From Rodentibacter caecimuris (lineage in GTDB: Bacteria; Pseudomonadota; Gammaproteobacteria; Enterobacterales; Pasteurellaceae), in the NCBI RefSeq assembly GCF_024622045.1, contig NZ_JANKBP010000018.1: a DNA stretch of 42,630 bases; one strand, written 5' to 3'. Position numbers and translations under genes: made by a program. The stretch's first letter is position 1, and each line of letters starts with the position of its first letter. The notes beneath the pieces are model-generated. The model was given only the letters and a program-made list of their open reading frames with translations. It was not told where the DNA came from and ran no database searches. This document shows positions 1 through 8,236 of the stretch, in pieces.

Positions 1-112
1 TATCTTCAGCCAAACAAAGTAAATAAGCGGTCTGTGTGATATGGGGTGTGACTTGATGGCTTAAATGATAATGGGTGAGCCAAATTTGTCCGGTCGGTTG
101 TTGTGTGGACAT
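1..112 (-). CDS. 5' end of an unknown gene downstream of vgrG (possible VgrG-linked effector or adaptor)
   Basis: The ATG is at 112-110 on the minus strand, preceded by a good AGGAG ribosome binding site (complement of 121-125) with 8 nt spacing. The frame stays open for 37 codons to the window edge. The visible protein begins MSTQQPTGQIWLTHYHLS and has no signal peptide or motif I recognise. It lies in the same direction as the PAAR and vgrG genes and 262 bp behind vgrG, a position where T6SS cargo effectors, adaptors or immunity genes commonly sit. That role is inference from position only. Confidence 0.7.
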   Translation of the reverse strand, partial: MSTQQPTGQIWLTHYHLSHQVTPHITQTAYLLCLAED

Positions 113-168
113 AGTGTTATCTCCTATAACCCTTTGTTATTCGTGCAGAGAACAACAGGTTGTGGACC

Positions 169-190
169 ATATCATGGTAACGCATGATAT
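169..190. repeat. Inverted repeat upstream of the edge gene
   Basis: This is a perfect 8-bp inverted repeat, ATATCATG and CATGATAT, around a 6-nt loop. It lies in the 262-bp gap between vgrG and the partial gene. There is no T-run on either side, so it does not look like an intrinsic terminator. It could be an operator or a 5'-UTR hairpin of the partial gene. The same gap holds two variant uptake signals in opposite orientation, AAAATGCGGT at 196-205 and its reverse complement at 290-299. I see no gene in the gap. Confidence 0.4.
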
Positions 191-374
191 AGGCAAAAAT
201 GCGGTTGATTTTTCAGATGTTTTTTTAATCTGTCTAATCATTCTCACCTTTCTCTCTTTTATCCGATAATGAAAACAGGCTGAAATTTGACCGCATTTTA
301 TTCTTATTTTTTATTATTATCCTTAATTCTTTATATTTTCATTCCTTCTTTTGAAGTCTATCGGCAATCACAAA

Positions 375-2480
375 TCAGTTTTCCACTTTTTTATTTTTCA
401 TCGCTTCACATATTGGGCAAAGATCGTCTCCTTGGTGGGCAAGAAGGGCGAGGGTTTCGATTTTCTCCGGTGCCCCTCCACGAGTGATAAGGTCGCCTTT
501 GACAGTAACTTTGCCTTTCAGGGTAATTCCTTTGGTGTCAATAATAATGGTACCGCCCGGACCAGCCACACGCACCTTATTTTCTGCCTCCATATTGGCG
601 TGTTTGGTGTGATGTTTTAATAATTCGCCGACTTCCAGTTTGGCTTTAGCCTGTACCACATGTTTGTAATCCCGACCGGTTTTAACATCTTGATTGGCAT
701 AGATATCCATGGCGAGATGATTGCCGATATTTAACACCTCATCCTTTTCAATCTTAGTCATGCGGTTGCGATTGATTTTATTGGATTGGTCGCGCCCGAC
801 GGTTAAGGATTCATCCTGCCCGACGGTTTCCGTGCGGTTGTTGCCGATAGTGATAGTTTCGTCGTTTCCCACCTGTTCACTGCGATCATGTCCGATTTGG
901 GTGGTTTCATCGTTTTTTACCACATTGTTTTGATCCCGCTCGGCATGGATAAAGACTTCTTCTTTGCCGTTTTCATCTTCAAAGCGTAGTTCGTTAAAGC
1001 CATTACCTTTGTGGGTTTTGGATTTAATTGTCATTCGGGTTTTATGCTCCGGTAGGGCATAAGGCGGCTCTGTTGTACTGTGATAGGTGCGACCCGTAAT
1101 AATTGGTTGATCCGGATCACCCTCTAAGAAATCCACCATCACTTCATGACCGATACGCGGAATGGCGATATGACCGAACTGTGCCCCCGCCCAACCTTGG
1201 CTGACCCGAATCCAGCAAGAGCTGTGTTCGTTGTTTTGACCCTCACGATCCCATGGGAATTGGACTTTTACCCGTCCCCATTCGTCACAATAAATCTCTT
1301 CATCGGCAGGGCCGACCACATGTGCCATTTGCGAGCCCTCTACCACGGGGCGGGGCTGGGGTTCTGGTCGCCATTGGGTGGTGTTTGGAATGAGTTTAAT
1401 GCGATTTTCGTAACGGTTTCCCTCTTCGCCGGCCTCTTCTTCTAATACACCGGGTTGCCAACCATAATGCTCAACGCCCACAATTAACCAATCCCGATTA
1501 AAGGCTTCACGTTGATGACCGGTCAATCCGAATACATAGCCGGGCTGCACGCGTAAATCATCACTTTGGGCAATGGCGAGTTCAGCCTCACGACGTTCAT
1601 ATTCCAAGCGATATTGGGTGAAAGGTTTACCTTGCGCATCACGTTTATAGCGTCCCGGATAATCATAACGTTCATAGATACCGTGATGGTTTTCGCTGAG
1701 TTCGCCTTGACGGATTTCGCCTTGACGGATTTCGCCTAAGGCATTAGAGCCTTGCAAGGCGGCTTGGTGTTCTTGGTTATAGCGTGGATTGGTGAAGGTG
1801 TAATCCCGTAGTGTTTGAAGGGTAGGGCTGAGTTTTTCTTGATAAGCCCAATGCCACACGGCGGCTTCAGGGCGTTGTCCGGCAGGCATGGCGTTATAGA
1901 CTAGATTGCCTTTTTTCTCAGAAAGTGCGGTGTTGTTGGAGAAATGAATGGTGTGATTGTCTGCGATGTGTTCAAAATAATAGTATGACCCTTCTTCGGC
2001 GGCGAGACGTTCAATGAAGTTTAAATCGGTTTCGCGATATTGCACGCAATATTCGCGTGTCCAGTAAGGATGTTGTAGATGAAATTGACTTTGTAGTGCG
2101 TTATTTTTTTGCAGCAGGGTTTCGATAATCTCTTGGGAATTTTGTTGTTGAAAAATACGTAAATCCGTTTGTAATCCGGCACGGCAAATAGAGGGTTCAA
2201 TCACCATGTGGTAACGGGTGCGGGTAAAACCGGTTTTGCCTTGCTTCAAAGCCGTAACAACGCCATTAACATGACGTACTGCTTGTTCCCCTTGCCAGAA
2301 AGTTAGCGTAGCCGGGTGGTCGATGATAGTGAGGAAATCGGGTTCGGAACCGAAACTTGCGAGATCAAGTTCAAGACGGAATAGGGTGGAGAGGTGTTCT
2401 TTTAATTCGAAACGCACGACATCGAATTGGCCGGCTCCATTGACTGTGAGGCTATAACGGTAATCAGATTGAACGGTCAT
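375..2480 (-). CDS. vgrG: T6SS spike protein VgrG (TssI)
   Basis: This 701-residue VgrG forms the trimeric spike that caps the Hcp tube. The N-terminal half has the gp27-like folds, including the stretch around YRETDLNFIERLAAEEG. The gp5/OB region carries EEIYCDEWGRVKVQFPWD, HSSCWIRVSQGWAGAQFG and PRIGHEVMVDFLEGDPDQPI. After it comes a beta-helix of QVGNDETITIG-type repeats and a C-terminal tail with a CPIC pair. No extra enzymatic domain is visible, so it is probably a carrier rather than an evolved VgrG. I chose the ATG at 2480 because GGAGG sits 8 nt upstream; an upstream TTG at 2495 would overlap that site. It follows the PAAR gene by 63 bp, likely in one transcript. Confidence 0.96.
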   Translation of the reverse strand: MTVQSDYRYSLTVNGAGQFDVVRFELKEHLSTLFRLELDLASFGSEPDFLTIIDHPATLTFWQGEQAVRHVNGVVTALKQGKTGFTRTRYHMVIEPSICRAGLQTDLRIFQQQNSQEIIETLLQKNNALQSQFHLQHPYWTREYCVQYRETDLNFIERLAAEEGSYYYFEHIADNHTIHFSNNTALSEKKGNLVYNAMPAGQRPEAAVWHWAYQEKLSPTLQTLRDYTFTNPRYNQEHQAALQGSNALGEIRQGEIRQGELSENHHGIYERYDYPGRYKRDAQGKPFTQYRLEYERREAELAIAQSDDLRVQPGYVFGLTGHQREAFNRDWLIVGVEHYGWQPGVLEEEAGEEGNRYENRIKLIPNTTQWRPEPQPRPVVEGSQMAHVVGPADEEIYCDEWGRVKVQFPWDREGQNNEHSSCWIRVSQGWAGAQFGHIAIPRIGHEVMVDFLEGDPDQPIITGRTYHSTTEPPYALPEHKTRMTIKSKTHKGNGFNELRFEDENGKEEVFIHAERDQNNVVKNDETTQIGHDRSEQVGNDETITIGNNRTETVGQDESLTVGRDQSNKINRNRMTKIEKDEVLNIGNHLAMDIYANQDVKTGRDYKHVVQAKAKLEVGELLKHHTKHANMEAENKVRVAGPGGTIIIDTKGITLKGKVTVKGDLITRGGAPEKIETLALLAHQGDDLCPICEAMKNKKVEN
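1701..1736 (-). repeat. In-frame 15-bp tandem duplication inside vgrG
   Basis: A 15-bp unit (TTCGCCTTGACGGAT on the plus strand) occurs twice, followed by 6 bp of a third copy. It gives GEIRQGEIRQGE in the protein and keeps the reading frame. It is probably a local slippage duplication in a loop of the gp27-like part. Confidence 0.85.
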
Positions 2481-2543
2481 TTGAGATTCCTCCAAAAAAA
2501 TGTATCGGGCAGTTAAAGACCATTATGAATGATAAACAATAAA

Positions 2544-2813
2544 TTATGTTTCGGCTTTCATCACCGATTGTGAGGCAATAAGCTCCGCACCACAAGCGGT
2601 TTTCATTCTTTCAAGAGCGACAGCCCGCCCATTGGCGGACATTTTGGAGGAACCTTCTACAATAGGAAAGTTTCCTTTGCATTTAGGGCAAGCGACTAAA
2701 TCACCTTGGCGGGCAATGGCTTTGCCTCCGGCTGTCATGGTTTGGGAGCCTTGTAATACTGTTCCGCCATGAGTAGTTTTATCTCCAATTACGATAACTC
2801 GACGTGCAGACAT
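2544..2813 (-). CDS. PAAR-domain spike-tip protein
   Basis: This 89-residue PAAR protein is the sharp cone that sits on VgrG. The N-terminus carries IGDKTTHGGTVLQGS, matching the family pattern of Asp, His and Gly-Gly at the tip, followed by MTAGGKAIARQGD. A CPKC pair at residues 42-45 and Cys73 are further candidate metal ligands. There is no C-terminal toxin extension, so it is a minimal tip protein. A strong AGGAGG ribosome binding site lies just before the ATG. It is the first gene of a minus-strand unit with vgrG and is divergent from tssB. It contains an ACAAGCGGT motif (2592-2600), the uptake-signal variant of the Actinobacillus pleuropneumoniae clade. Confidence 0.93.
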   Translation of the reverse strand: MSARRVIVIGDKTTHGGTVLQGSQTMTAGGKAIARQGDLVACPKCKGNFPIVEGSSKMSANGRAVALERMKTACGAELIASQSVMKAET

Positions 2814-2937
2814 ATTTTCCTCCTATACACAAAATTTGATTGGAGCATTTTAAACTAAAATGATTAAATTTTCTCTAGTTATTGTTTTTTTATCATTAAA
2901 TAAGAAAAAGTGATGCTGATTGACTGATAAAGTAAAT

Positions 2938-2947
2938 AAAGTGCGGT
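2938..2947 (+). repeat. DNA uptake signal sequence (Haemophilus type), one of many
   Basis: AAAGTGCGGT followed by TAAATT matches the Haemophilus-type uptake signal and its AT-rich tail. Other plus-orientation copies that I located are at 1922, 18684, 19784, 25158, 26363, 27591, 29797, 30730, 33212 and 34074. Minus-orientation copies are at 17166, 25121, 31484, 34103 and 36507. These sites mark DNA for natural transformation in Pasteurellaceae. This one lies in the 288-bp divergent region between the PAAR gene and tssB. Confidence 0.9.
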
Positions 2948-3005
2948 TAAATTAAGTCATATTATGCTTATACACATTAATTCATTTTAAATTTGACTCC
3001 TATCA

Positions 3006-3034
3006 TTGATTTAGTAGAGGCGATTTCTTATAAT
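3006..3034 (+). promoter_or_regulatory. Sigma-70-like promoter of the tss operon
   Basis: TTGATT at 3006-3011 and TATAAT at 3029-3034 are separated by 17 bp. That places transcription start near 3041 and gives a leader of about 60 nt before tssB. This is the only strong promoter-like sequence I see in front of the operon. No sigma-54 (GG-N10-GC) element is obvious, and no VasH-like activator is encoded in the window. Confidence 0.65.
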
Positions 3035-3101
3035 TTGTACATTTTTCAGCATATCGCTTGTAAAATAAAAAAACAGTTTAACTTTCCAGAGAGGATTTTC
3101 T

Positions 3102-3599
3102 ATGTCTAAAGCAGGTTCTGTCGCACCAAAAGAGCGCATAAATATTAAATACACACCCGCGACTGAGGGGCAAGTTGATGAAATTGAGTTACCGCTAAAA
3201 CTTCTCGTAACGGGAGATTTTAAAGGTTCTCCTGAAGAATTAAGCCTTGAAGAAAGAAAAACCGTTTCTATTGATAAGCATAATTTTGATGCTGTGATGA
3301 AGCAGTCGGATTTATCTATTGAGATTGCCGTACCAAATCGTTTGGAGGAAAATGCGGAAGATCAAGATATAGGGGTAAACCTTAAAATTGAAAGCATGTC
3401 CGATTTTTCGCCTGATAGTATTGCGAAGCAAGTTCCACAACTGAATAAGCTTTTAGAATTGCGTGAAGCGCTACTCGCTTTAAAAGGCCCGATGGGAAAT
3501 ATCCCTGCATTTAGACATAAATTACAAGAGCTTATCGCTGATCCGAATGCAAGAGAAGCATTGGAGAAAGAGTTGGCTATCATTTTAGAAAAAGAATAA
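3102..3599 (+). CDS. tssB: T6SS contractile sheath small subunit TssB (VipA)
   Basis: The 165-residue product is TssB, which pairs with TssC to build the cytoplasmic contractile sheath around the Hcp tube. The N-terminus has the family signature RINIKYTPA followed by ELPLKLLVTGDF, and the C-terminal helices run through FRHKLQELIADPNAREALEKEL. Length is normal for the family. An AGAGAGGA ribosome binding site precedes the ATG. It is the first gene of the twelve-gene tss operon, and tssC starts 10 bp after its stop. Confidence 0.97.
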   Translation: MSKAGSVAPKERINIKYTPATEGQVDEIELPLKLLVTGDFKGSPEELSLEERKTVSIDKHNFDAVMKQSDLSIEIAVPNRLEENAEDQDIGVNLKIESMSDFSPDSIAKQVPQLNKLLELREALLALKGPMGNIPAFRHKLQELIADPNAREALEKELAIILEKE

Positions 3600-3609
3600 G
3601 GTGAAATCT

Positions 3610-5097
3610 ATGGTTGCTAATAATCAAACAGCAGGCGCTGAGAAAAAAGTTCAAACAACAAGTTTGCTTGATCAAGTTATGGAGCAAACTCGTTTCAAAC
3701 CGGAAAACGATGATTATAGTATTGCACAACGCGGTATTGCGGAATTTATTTCTGAAATGTTGAAATCGGACAGTAAAGACACTGTTGTAAATAAAACATT
3801 AATTGATGAAATGATTGTTCGACTTGATGAGAAAATCAGTCATCAGGTTGATGAAATTCTGCATAATGAAAAATTTCAAGAAATGGAATCTGCGTGGCGC
3901 GGTTTAAAATTACTTGTTGATCGTACCGATTTCCGTGAAAACATCAAAATTGAAGTGCTAAACGTTAGCAAAGAAGAATTACTTGATGATTTTGAATATG
4001 CAACAGATATCACGCAAAGTGGTCTTTATAAGCACGTTTATTCTGCTAATTACGGACAATTTGGTGGCGAGCCTGTTGCTGCCATTGTAGGTAACTATAT
4101 GTTTACGCCGTCTGCGCCGGATATGAAGTTATTACAATATGTTTCTTCGGTTGGTGCGATATCTCATGCGCCGTTTATTTCTGCCGCAGGCCCTGAATTT
4201 TTTGGCTTAGACAGTTATGCCGCGTTATCTGAAATTAAAGAAATCAAGGATATTTTTGAAGGGCCGCGTTATGCGAAATGGCGTTCTTTAAGAGAGTCTG
4301 AAGATTCTAAATATCTGGCGTTAACTATGCCGCGTTTCTTATCGCGCTTACCTTATGATCCGGTTGAAAATCCGGTTAGAACCTTTAATTACTATGAAAG
4401 CATTGATGGTAAACACGAGAATTATTTGTGGAGTAATGTTGCGTTCTTGATGGCTTCAAAAGTAACTGATAGTTTTGCGAAATATCGTTGGTGTCCAAAT
4501 ATTATTGGTCCGCAAAGCGGCGGTGCGGTTGATGATTTACCATTGCATTTGTTTGAATCATTTGGGCACTTGCAAGCAAAAATTCCAACAGAAGTGTTAA
4601 TCACCGATCGTAAAGAGTTTGAATTGGCTGATGAAGGCTTTATTCCTTTAACAATGCGTAAAGGAAGTGATAATGCAGCATTCTTTTCGGCAAACTCTGT
4701 GCAAAAACCGAAAAAATTCCCAAATACTGAGGAAGGAAAAGCCGCTGAAACCAATTATAAGCTGGGTACGCAATTACCATATATGTTTATTGTGAATCGC
4801 TTGGCTCATTATTTGAAAGTGTTACAGCGTGAGCAAATCGGTTCGTGGAAAGAGCGTCAAGATCTTGAACGTGAATTAAATGTATGGTTGAAACAATATG
4901 TTTCTGACCAAGAAAACCCACCGGCAGATGTTCGTAGCCGTCGTCCTTTACGTTCTGCAAAAGTAGAAGTATCTAGTGTGGCGGGTGAGCCGGGTTGGTA
5001 TAAAGTTTCTTTATCTGTTAGACCGCACTTTAAATATATGGGCGCAAGTTTTGATCTTTCTCTTGTTGGCCGTTTGGACATTGATAACAGTAAGTAG
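3610..5097 (+). CDS. tssC: T6SS contractile sheath large subunit TssC (VipB)
   Basis: TssC of 495 residues is the large sheath subunit, which interlocks with TssB and is the substrate that ClpV disassembles. Typical blocks are visible: ESAWRGLKLLVDRTDF, FISAAGPEFFGLDSY, MPRFLSRLPYDPVENPV and the C-terminal RPHFKYMGASFDLSLVGRLD. A GTG at 3601 would give three more residues. I prefer the ATG at 3610 because AAGGTG overlaps the GTG and sits 6 nt before the ATG. Confidence 0.97.
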   Translation: MVANNQTAGAEKKVQTTSLLDQVMEQTRFKPENDDYSIAQRGIAEFISEMLKSDSKDTVVNKTLIDEMIVRLDEKISHQVDEILHNEKFQEMESAWRGLKLLVDRTDFRENIKIEVLNVSKEELLDDFEYATDITQSGLYKHVYSANYGQFGGEPVAAIVGNYMFTPSAPDMKLLQYVSSVGAISHAPFISAAGPEFFGLDSYAALSEIKEIKDIFEGPRYAKWRSLRESEDSKYLALTMPRFLSRLPYDPVENPVRTFNYYESIDGKHENYLWSNVAFLMASKVTDSFAKYRWCPNIIGPQSGGAVDDLPLHLFESFGHLQAKIPTEVLITDRKEFELADEGFIPLTMRKGSDNAAFFSANSVQKPKKFPNTEEGKAAETNYKLGTQLPYMFIVNRLAHYLKVLQREQIGSWKERQDLERELNVWLKQYVSDQENPPADVRSRRPLRSAKVEVSSVAGEPGWYKVSLSVRPHFKYMGASFDLSLVGRLDIDNSK

Positions 5098-5105
5098 TTA
5101 TTTTT

Positions 5106-5522
5106 ATGGGATTTTGGAATAGGATTAAAACAGCTTCGCAAAACACGGATGTTATAAAAAAGAAAACAGAAAGGGAAATTGTAAGCGATTTAATCCGTTC
5201 AATTAAAAAGAACATAGAACTAATCTTAAATTCAAAAGAAGGGTGCACATTATGTGCGCCCGATTTTGGTTTAAAAGACTTCAATGATGCAACTGCGACA
5301 ACACGAAGTTTGGGGCAAGCGATAATCTCAAATATTCGTTCGAATTTGGAGCGTTATGAGCCCAGAATCCAAATTATGAGAATAGAATATATTCCTGATA
5401 CGTATGATGTTCTGCAACTTAATTTTCGAATTACTTGCTCGGTATTATTAAAGCAAAGGAATGAATTAACAGAGCTAAATATTATTTTGGATAGTTCAAG
5501 TAAAAAATTTAAGGTTATGTAG
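5106..5522 (+). CDS. tssE: T6SS baseplate wedge protein TssE (gp25-like)
   Basis: This 138-residue protein belongs to the gp25/TssE family, which nucleates sheath assembly on the baseplate. It contains PDFGLKDFND and the diagnostic LERYEPRIQIMRIEYIPD region, which holds the conserved EPR core. It starts 8 bp after tssC, with a weak ribosome binding site, so translation is probably coupled. The stop codon abuts the ATG of tssF. Confidence 0.94.
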   Translation: MGFWNRIKTASQNTDVIKKKTEREIVSDLIRSIKKNIELILNSKEGCTLCAPDFGLKDFNDATATTRSLGQAIISNIRSNLERYEPRIQIMRIEYIPDTYDVLQLNFRITCSVLLKQRNELTELNIILDSSSKKFKVM

Positions 5523-7274
5523 ATGTCTTTAAAAGAGTTTTTTCGGGCTGAATTAGATTTTCTGAAAAAAGACGGGCAGTATTTTTCAAAGATCTATCCT
5601 CATTTATCTCGTTTTTTATCTGACGAAATCGTTGATCCTGAAGCAGAAAGAATAATTGAGTCTTTTGCATTTTTGATCGCTCGATTGAAAGAAAAAGTAC
5701 AGGATAATTTGCCGGAGATAACTCAATCAATGATTCAGCTTCTCTGGCCAAATTATTTACGTCCTTTACCAAGTTGTGCGATTTTAAATTTTAAACCTAA
5801 AGAAAGAGCTATTACAACAAAGCATATTATACCCAAAGGTACATTTGTCTCCTCTAAATCAGTAGATGGCACAGCTTGTCAGTTTCAAACAACCATGGAT
5901 GTAGCCGTTTACCCAATAGTTTTAAATAGTGTAAAAAGTGTTACAGGTAACGAGTCGGCAGTCATTGAGTTAGAGCTAGAGAATATTACGGATGGTGATT
6001 TTGCGTCTATACAGTGTGATGAGCTATCGTTTTATTTATCTGGAAGCGATTACAGTGCATTAACTTGCTATCAGTGGATTTTTAATTATCTAACAAGAAT
6101 TTTTATAAAAACAGAAGAAGGTATTATTAATTTACCACCTGATATTGTTTCTTCGGTTGGTTTTGATAAAAAAGAATCATTGATTCCTTATCCGGATAAT
6201 GCATTTGACGGATATCGTTTATTACAAGAATTTTTCTTTTTTCCTAAGAAATTTTATTTTTTTAAGTTAAGAAAATTGCATCTTTACTTAAATAGATTAG
6301 CGGGTAAAAATTTTAAGTTATTTTTTGAGTTTGATCGTTCTTTTCCTAAAGATCTTAAGTTAACACAGGCCGATTTTTCATTGTATTGTGCGCCTGTGAT
6401 TAATTTATTTGAACATGATGCTATTCCAATAAATCTTAATGGAGAGAAAGAGCTATATCCGATTATTCCAACCGGTTTTAATCGAGAACATTTTGAGATA
6501 TTTGATATTAGAAGTGTTTCTGGTTCAAAACATTTGAAGGATATTGGAAATAAAATTTATAATTATCCAAAGTTTGAATCATTTGAGCATACGACATCTA
6601 CCGGAAATAGGGAATACTATAAATCAACGATTAAAGATAATATTGAAGAAACAAGATATGATCATTTTATCTCTTTTGTATCCAGTTCAAATAAGCTTTT
6701 AGATACTTTAAGAGAAACTATATCAATAGATTTAGATTGCACAAATAATAATCTTCCCGAGTTGTTGGGCATTGGTGATATCTGTATTCCATCGCAGAAT
6801 ACGCCTTCTTATATTGATTTTAAAAATATTACCCTACCAGTAAAAACAATTAGAGCGGTCTTAGATGAGTCTGTTCACTGGAAGTTGATATCTAATCTCT
6901 CACTTAATTATCTATCTCTAACAAGATTGGATGTTTTAAAGGGGATTTTGTTAACTTATGATTTCCCAGCTATGAATGATGTCCAGTCATTAAGACGTAC
7001 AGAGAAACGCTTGGCTGGAATGGAATCTATTGTAACCCGTTCTATTGATAAAGTAATAAAGGGCGTAGTATACAGAGGGCAAAAATCAGTATTAAGAATA
7101 GATAGTAATCATTTTCTGTGTGAAGGGGAGCTATTTTTATTTGGTACACTTCTTGCGGAGTTTTTTAGGTTATACGGTACGATAAATTCCTTTCATCTTC
7201 TAGAGGTTGTAAATACGAGCAACAACGAGATATTTAAATGGGAACAGAAAACTTCTCTACAAAGACTGATTTAA
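5523..7274 (+). CDS. tssF: T6SS baseplate protein TssF
   Basis: TssF of 583 residues forms the baseplate wedge with TssG and TssE. The N-terminus has the family hallmark FRAELDFLKKDGQYFSKIYPHL, then DPEAERIIESFAFL and SMIQLLWPNYLRPLPSCAI. The C-terminus is the usual beta-rich region with GVVYRGQKSVLRI and a final LFGTLLAEFFRLYGTINSF. The start follows directly on the tssE stop, and the 3' end overlaps tssG by 37 bp. Confidence 0.96.
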   Translation: MSLKEFFRAELDFLKKDGQYFSKIYPHLSRFLSDEIVDPEAERIIESFAFLIARLKEKVQDNLPEITQSMIQLLWPNYLRPLPSCAILNFKPKERAITTKHIIPKGTFVSSKSVDGTACQFQTTMDVAVYPIVLNSVKSVTGNESAVIELELENITDGDFASIQCDELSFYLSGSDYSALTCYQWIFNYLTRIFIKTEEGIINLPPDIVSSVGFDKKESLIPYPDNAFDGYRLLQEFFFFPKKFYFFKLRKLHLYLNRLAGKNFKLFFEFDRSFPKDLKLTQADFSLYCAPVINLFEHDAIPINLNGEKELYPIIPTGFNREHFEIFDIRSVSGSKHLKDIGNKIYNYPKFESFEHTTSTGNREYYKSTIKDNIEETRYDHFISFVSSSNKLLDTLRETISIDLDCTNNNLPELLGIGDICIPSQNTPSYIDFKNITLPVKTIRAVLDESVHWKLISNLSLNYLSLTRLDVLKGILLTYDFPAMNDVQSLRRTEKRLAGMESIVTRSIDKVIKGVVYRGQKSVLRIDSNHFLCEGELFLFGTLLAEFFRLYGTINSFHLLEVVNTSNNEIFKWEQKTSLQRLI

Positions 7275-8236
7275 ATCAGTACGGATTTCATCAACTCGTA
7301 GAGGCAATTGCAAAGTCATCATCTATAAGTCTGGATGAATTAGAAAATACTCTCATTGAGGAATCGGTATTTCGTTTTTTTAGTAACCCTAAACTTAACT
7401 TTCCTGTTGGGGATATTGAGCAACTTACTATTTTAGAGGAAAAGGAAGAAAAAAAATTTCAGTTTTTAGTTAATTTTCTAGGGCTGCAAGGGGCTGCAGG
7501 CCCACTTCCAGGCAGTATATTAGACGAGATCGCAGAAGAATCTTATGATAGCGAATCTATTCAAGCGAGATATTTAGATTTTTTTAATCATCATTTGATT
7601 GCAATTTTTCATCAGATTTGGCGGAAGTATAAGCATTATATAAGATTTAAATCAGACTTTTCTGATGATTACTCTTGCAACATGATAAATCTTTTGGGAT
7701 TATCTAAGGATTTTATAGGGTATTCTAAGTTAAACTGGCATAAAATTTTTTACTATATTGGAATAATACAATCTGGGGTAAGAACGCCTGAAGTGTTAGC
7801 TGATATTATTCGGCATTATTTTGATTTAAATGATATTTTTATTGAAGAGCATGTAAGACGGATTCTTGAAATAGAAATTGACCAGAAAAATAAACTCGGT
7901 GTACAGAATGTAGTACTTGGAGATAATTTTATTTCGGGCAGTAATGTTGAATCGTTCTCAAATAAGTTCCGTATTCATATTAATAATCTAGAAGTTGATG
8001 AATTTTATCAATTCTTGCCAAATACTGAGAGATATAAACACTTAAAAGAATTGATTCGTTTTTTACTAAAAGATCCTTTACCTTATGAGCTTTCACTTAG
8101 TTTACGCCCTGATACAAAATCTACATTTATTTTAGGAATGGATAATTCTAGTTTTCTTGGATGGACAACTCTAATTAATGCAGATTCTGCTGGGAGTTAT
8201 TCTTTAAAGCAGGTGATTATCGAAGGAGCCGTTTAA
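7238..8236 (+). CDS. tssG: T6SS baseplate protein TssG
   Basis: This is a 332-residue TssG, the partner of TssF in the baseplate wedge. Signature segments are FRFFSNPKLNFPVGDIEQL near residue 45 and FLGLQGAAGPLPGSILDEI near residue 80, which is the conserved glycine/proline-rich turn of the family. The C-terminal part ends with the usual LGWTTLI block. It starts inside the last codons of tssF, indicating translational coupling. Confidence 0.96.
   Translation: MGTENFSTKTDLNQYGFHQLVEAIAKSSSISLDELENTLIEESVFRFFSNPKLNFPVGDIEQLTILEEKEEKKFQFLVNFLGLQGAAGPLPGSILDEIAEESYDSESIQARYLDFFNHHLIAIFHQIWRKYKHYIRFKSDFSDDYSCNMINLLGLSKDFIGYSKLNWHKIFYYIGIIQSGVRTPEVLADIIRHYFDLNDIFIEEHVRRILEIEIDQKNKLGVQNVVLGDNFISGSNVESFSNKFRIHINNLEVDEFYQFLPNTERYKHLKELIRFLLKDPLPYELSLSLRPDTKSTFILGMDNSSFLGWTTLINADSAGSYSLKQVIIEGAV

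Noticed and set aside
196..299. Inverted pair of variant uptake signals as a vgrG terminator
   Set aside because: The loop would be 84 nt and no U-rich tract follows on the minus strand.
287..620. Short plus-strand open frames near the left edge
   Set aside because: They overlap the 3' end of vgrG and AT-rich intergenic DNA and encode hydrophobic sequence without a ribosome binding site or recognised motif.
721..1445. Open frames on the plus strand opposite vgrG
   Set aside because: They are shadows of the vgrG reading frame, with low-complexity composition and no ribosome binding sites.
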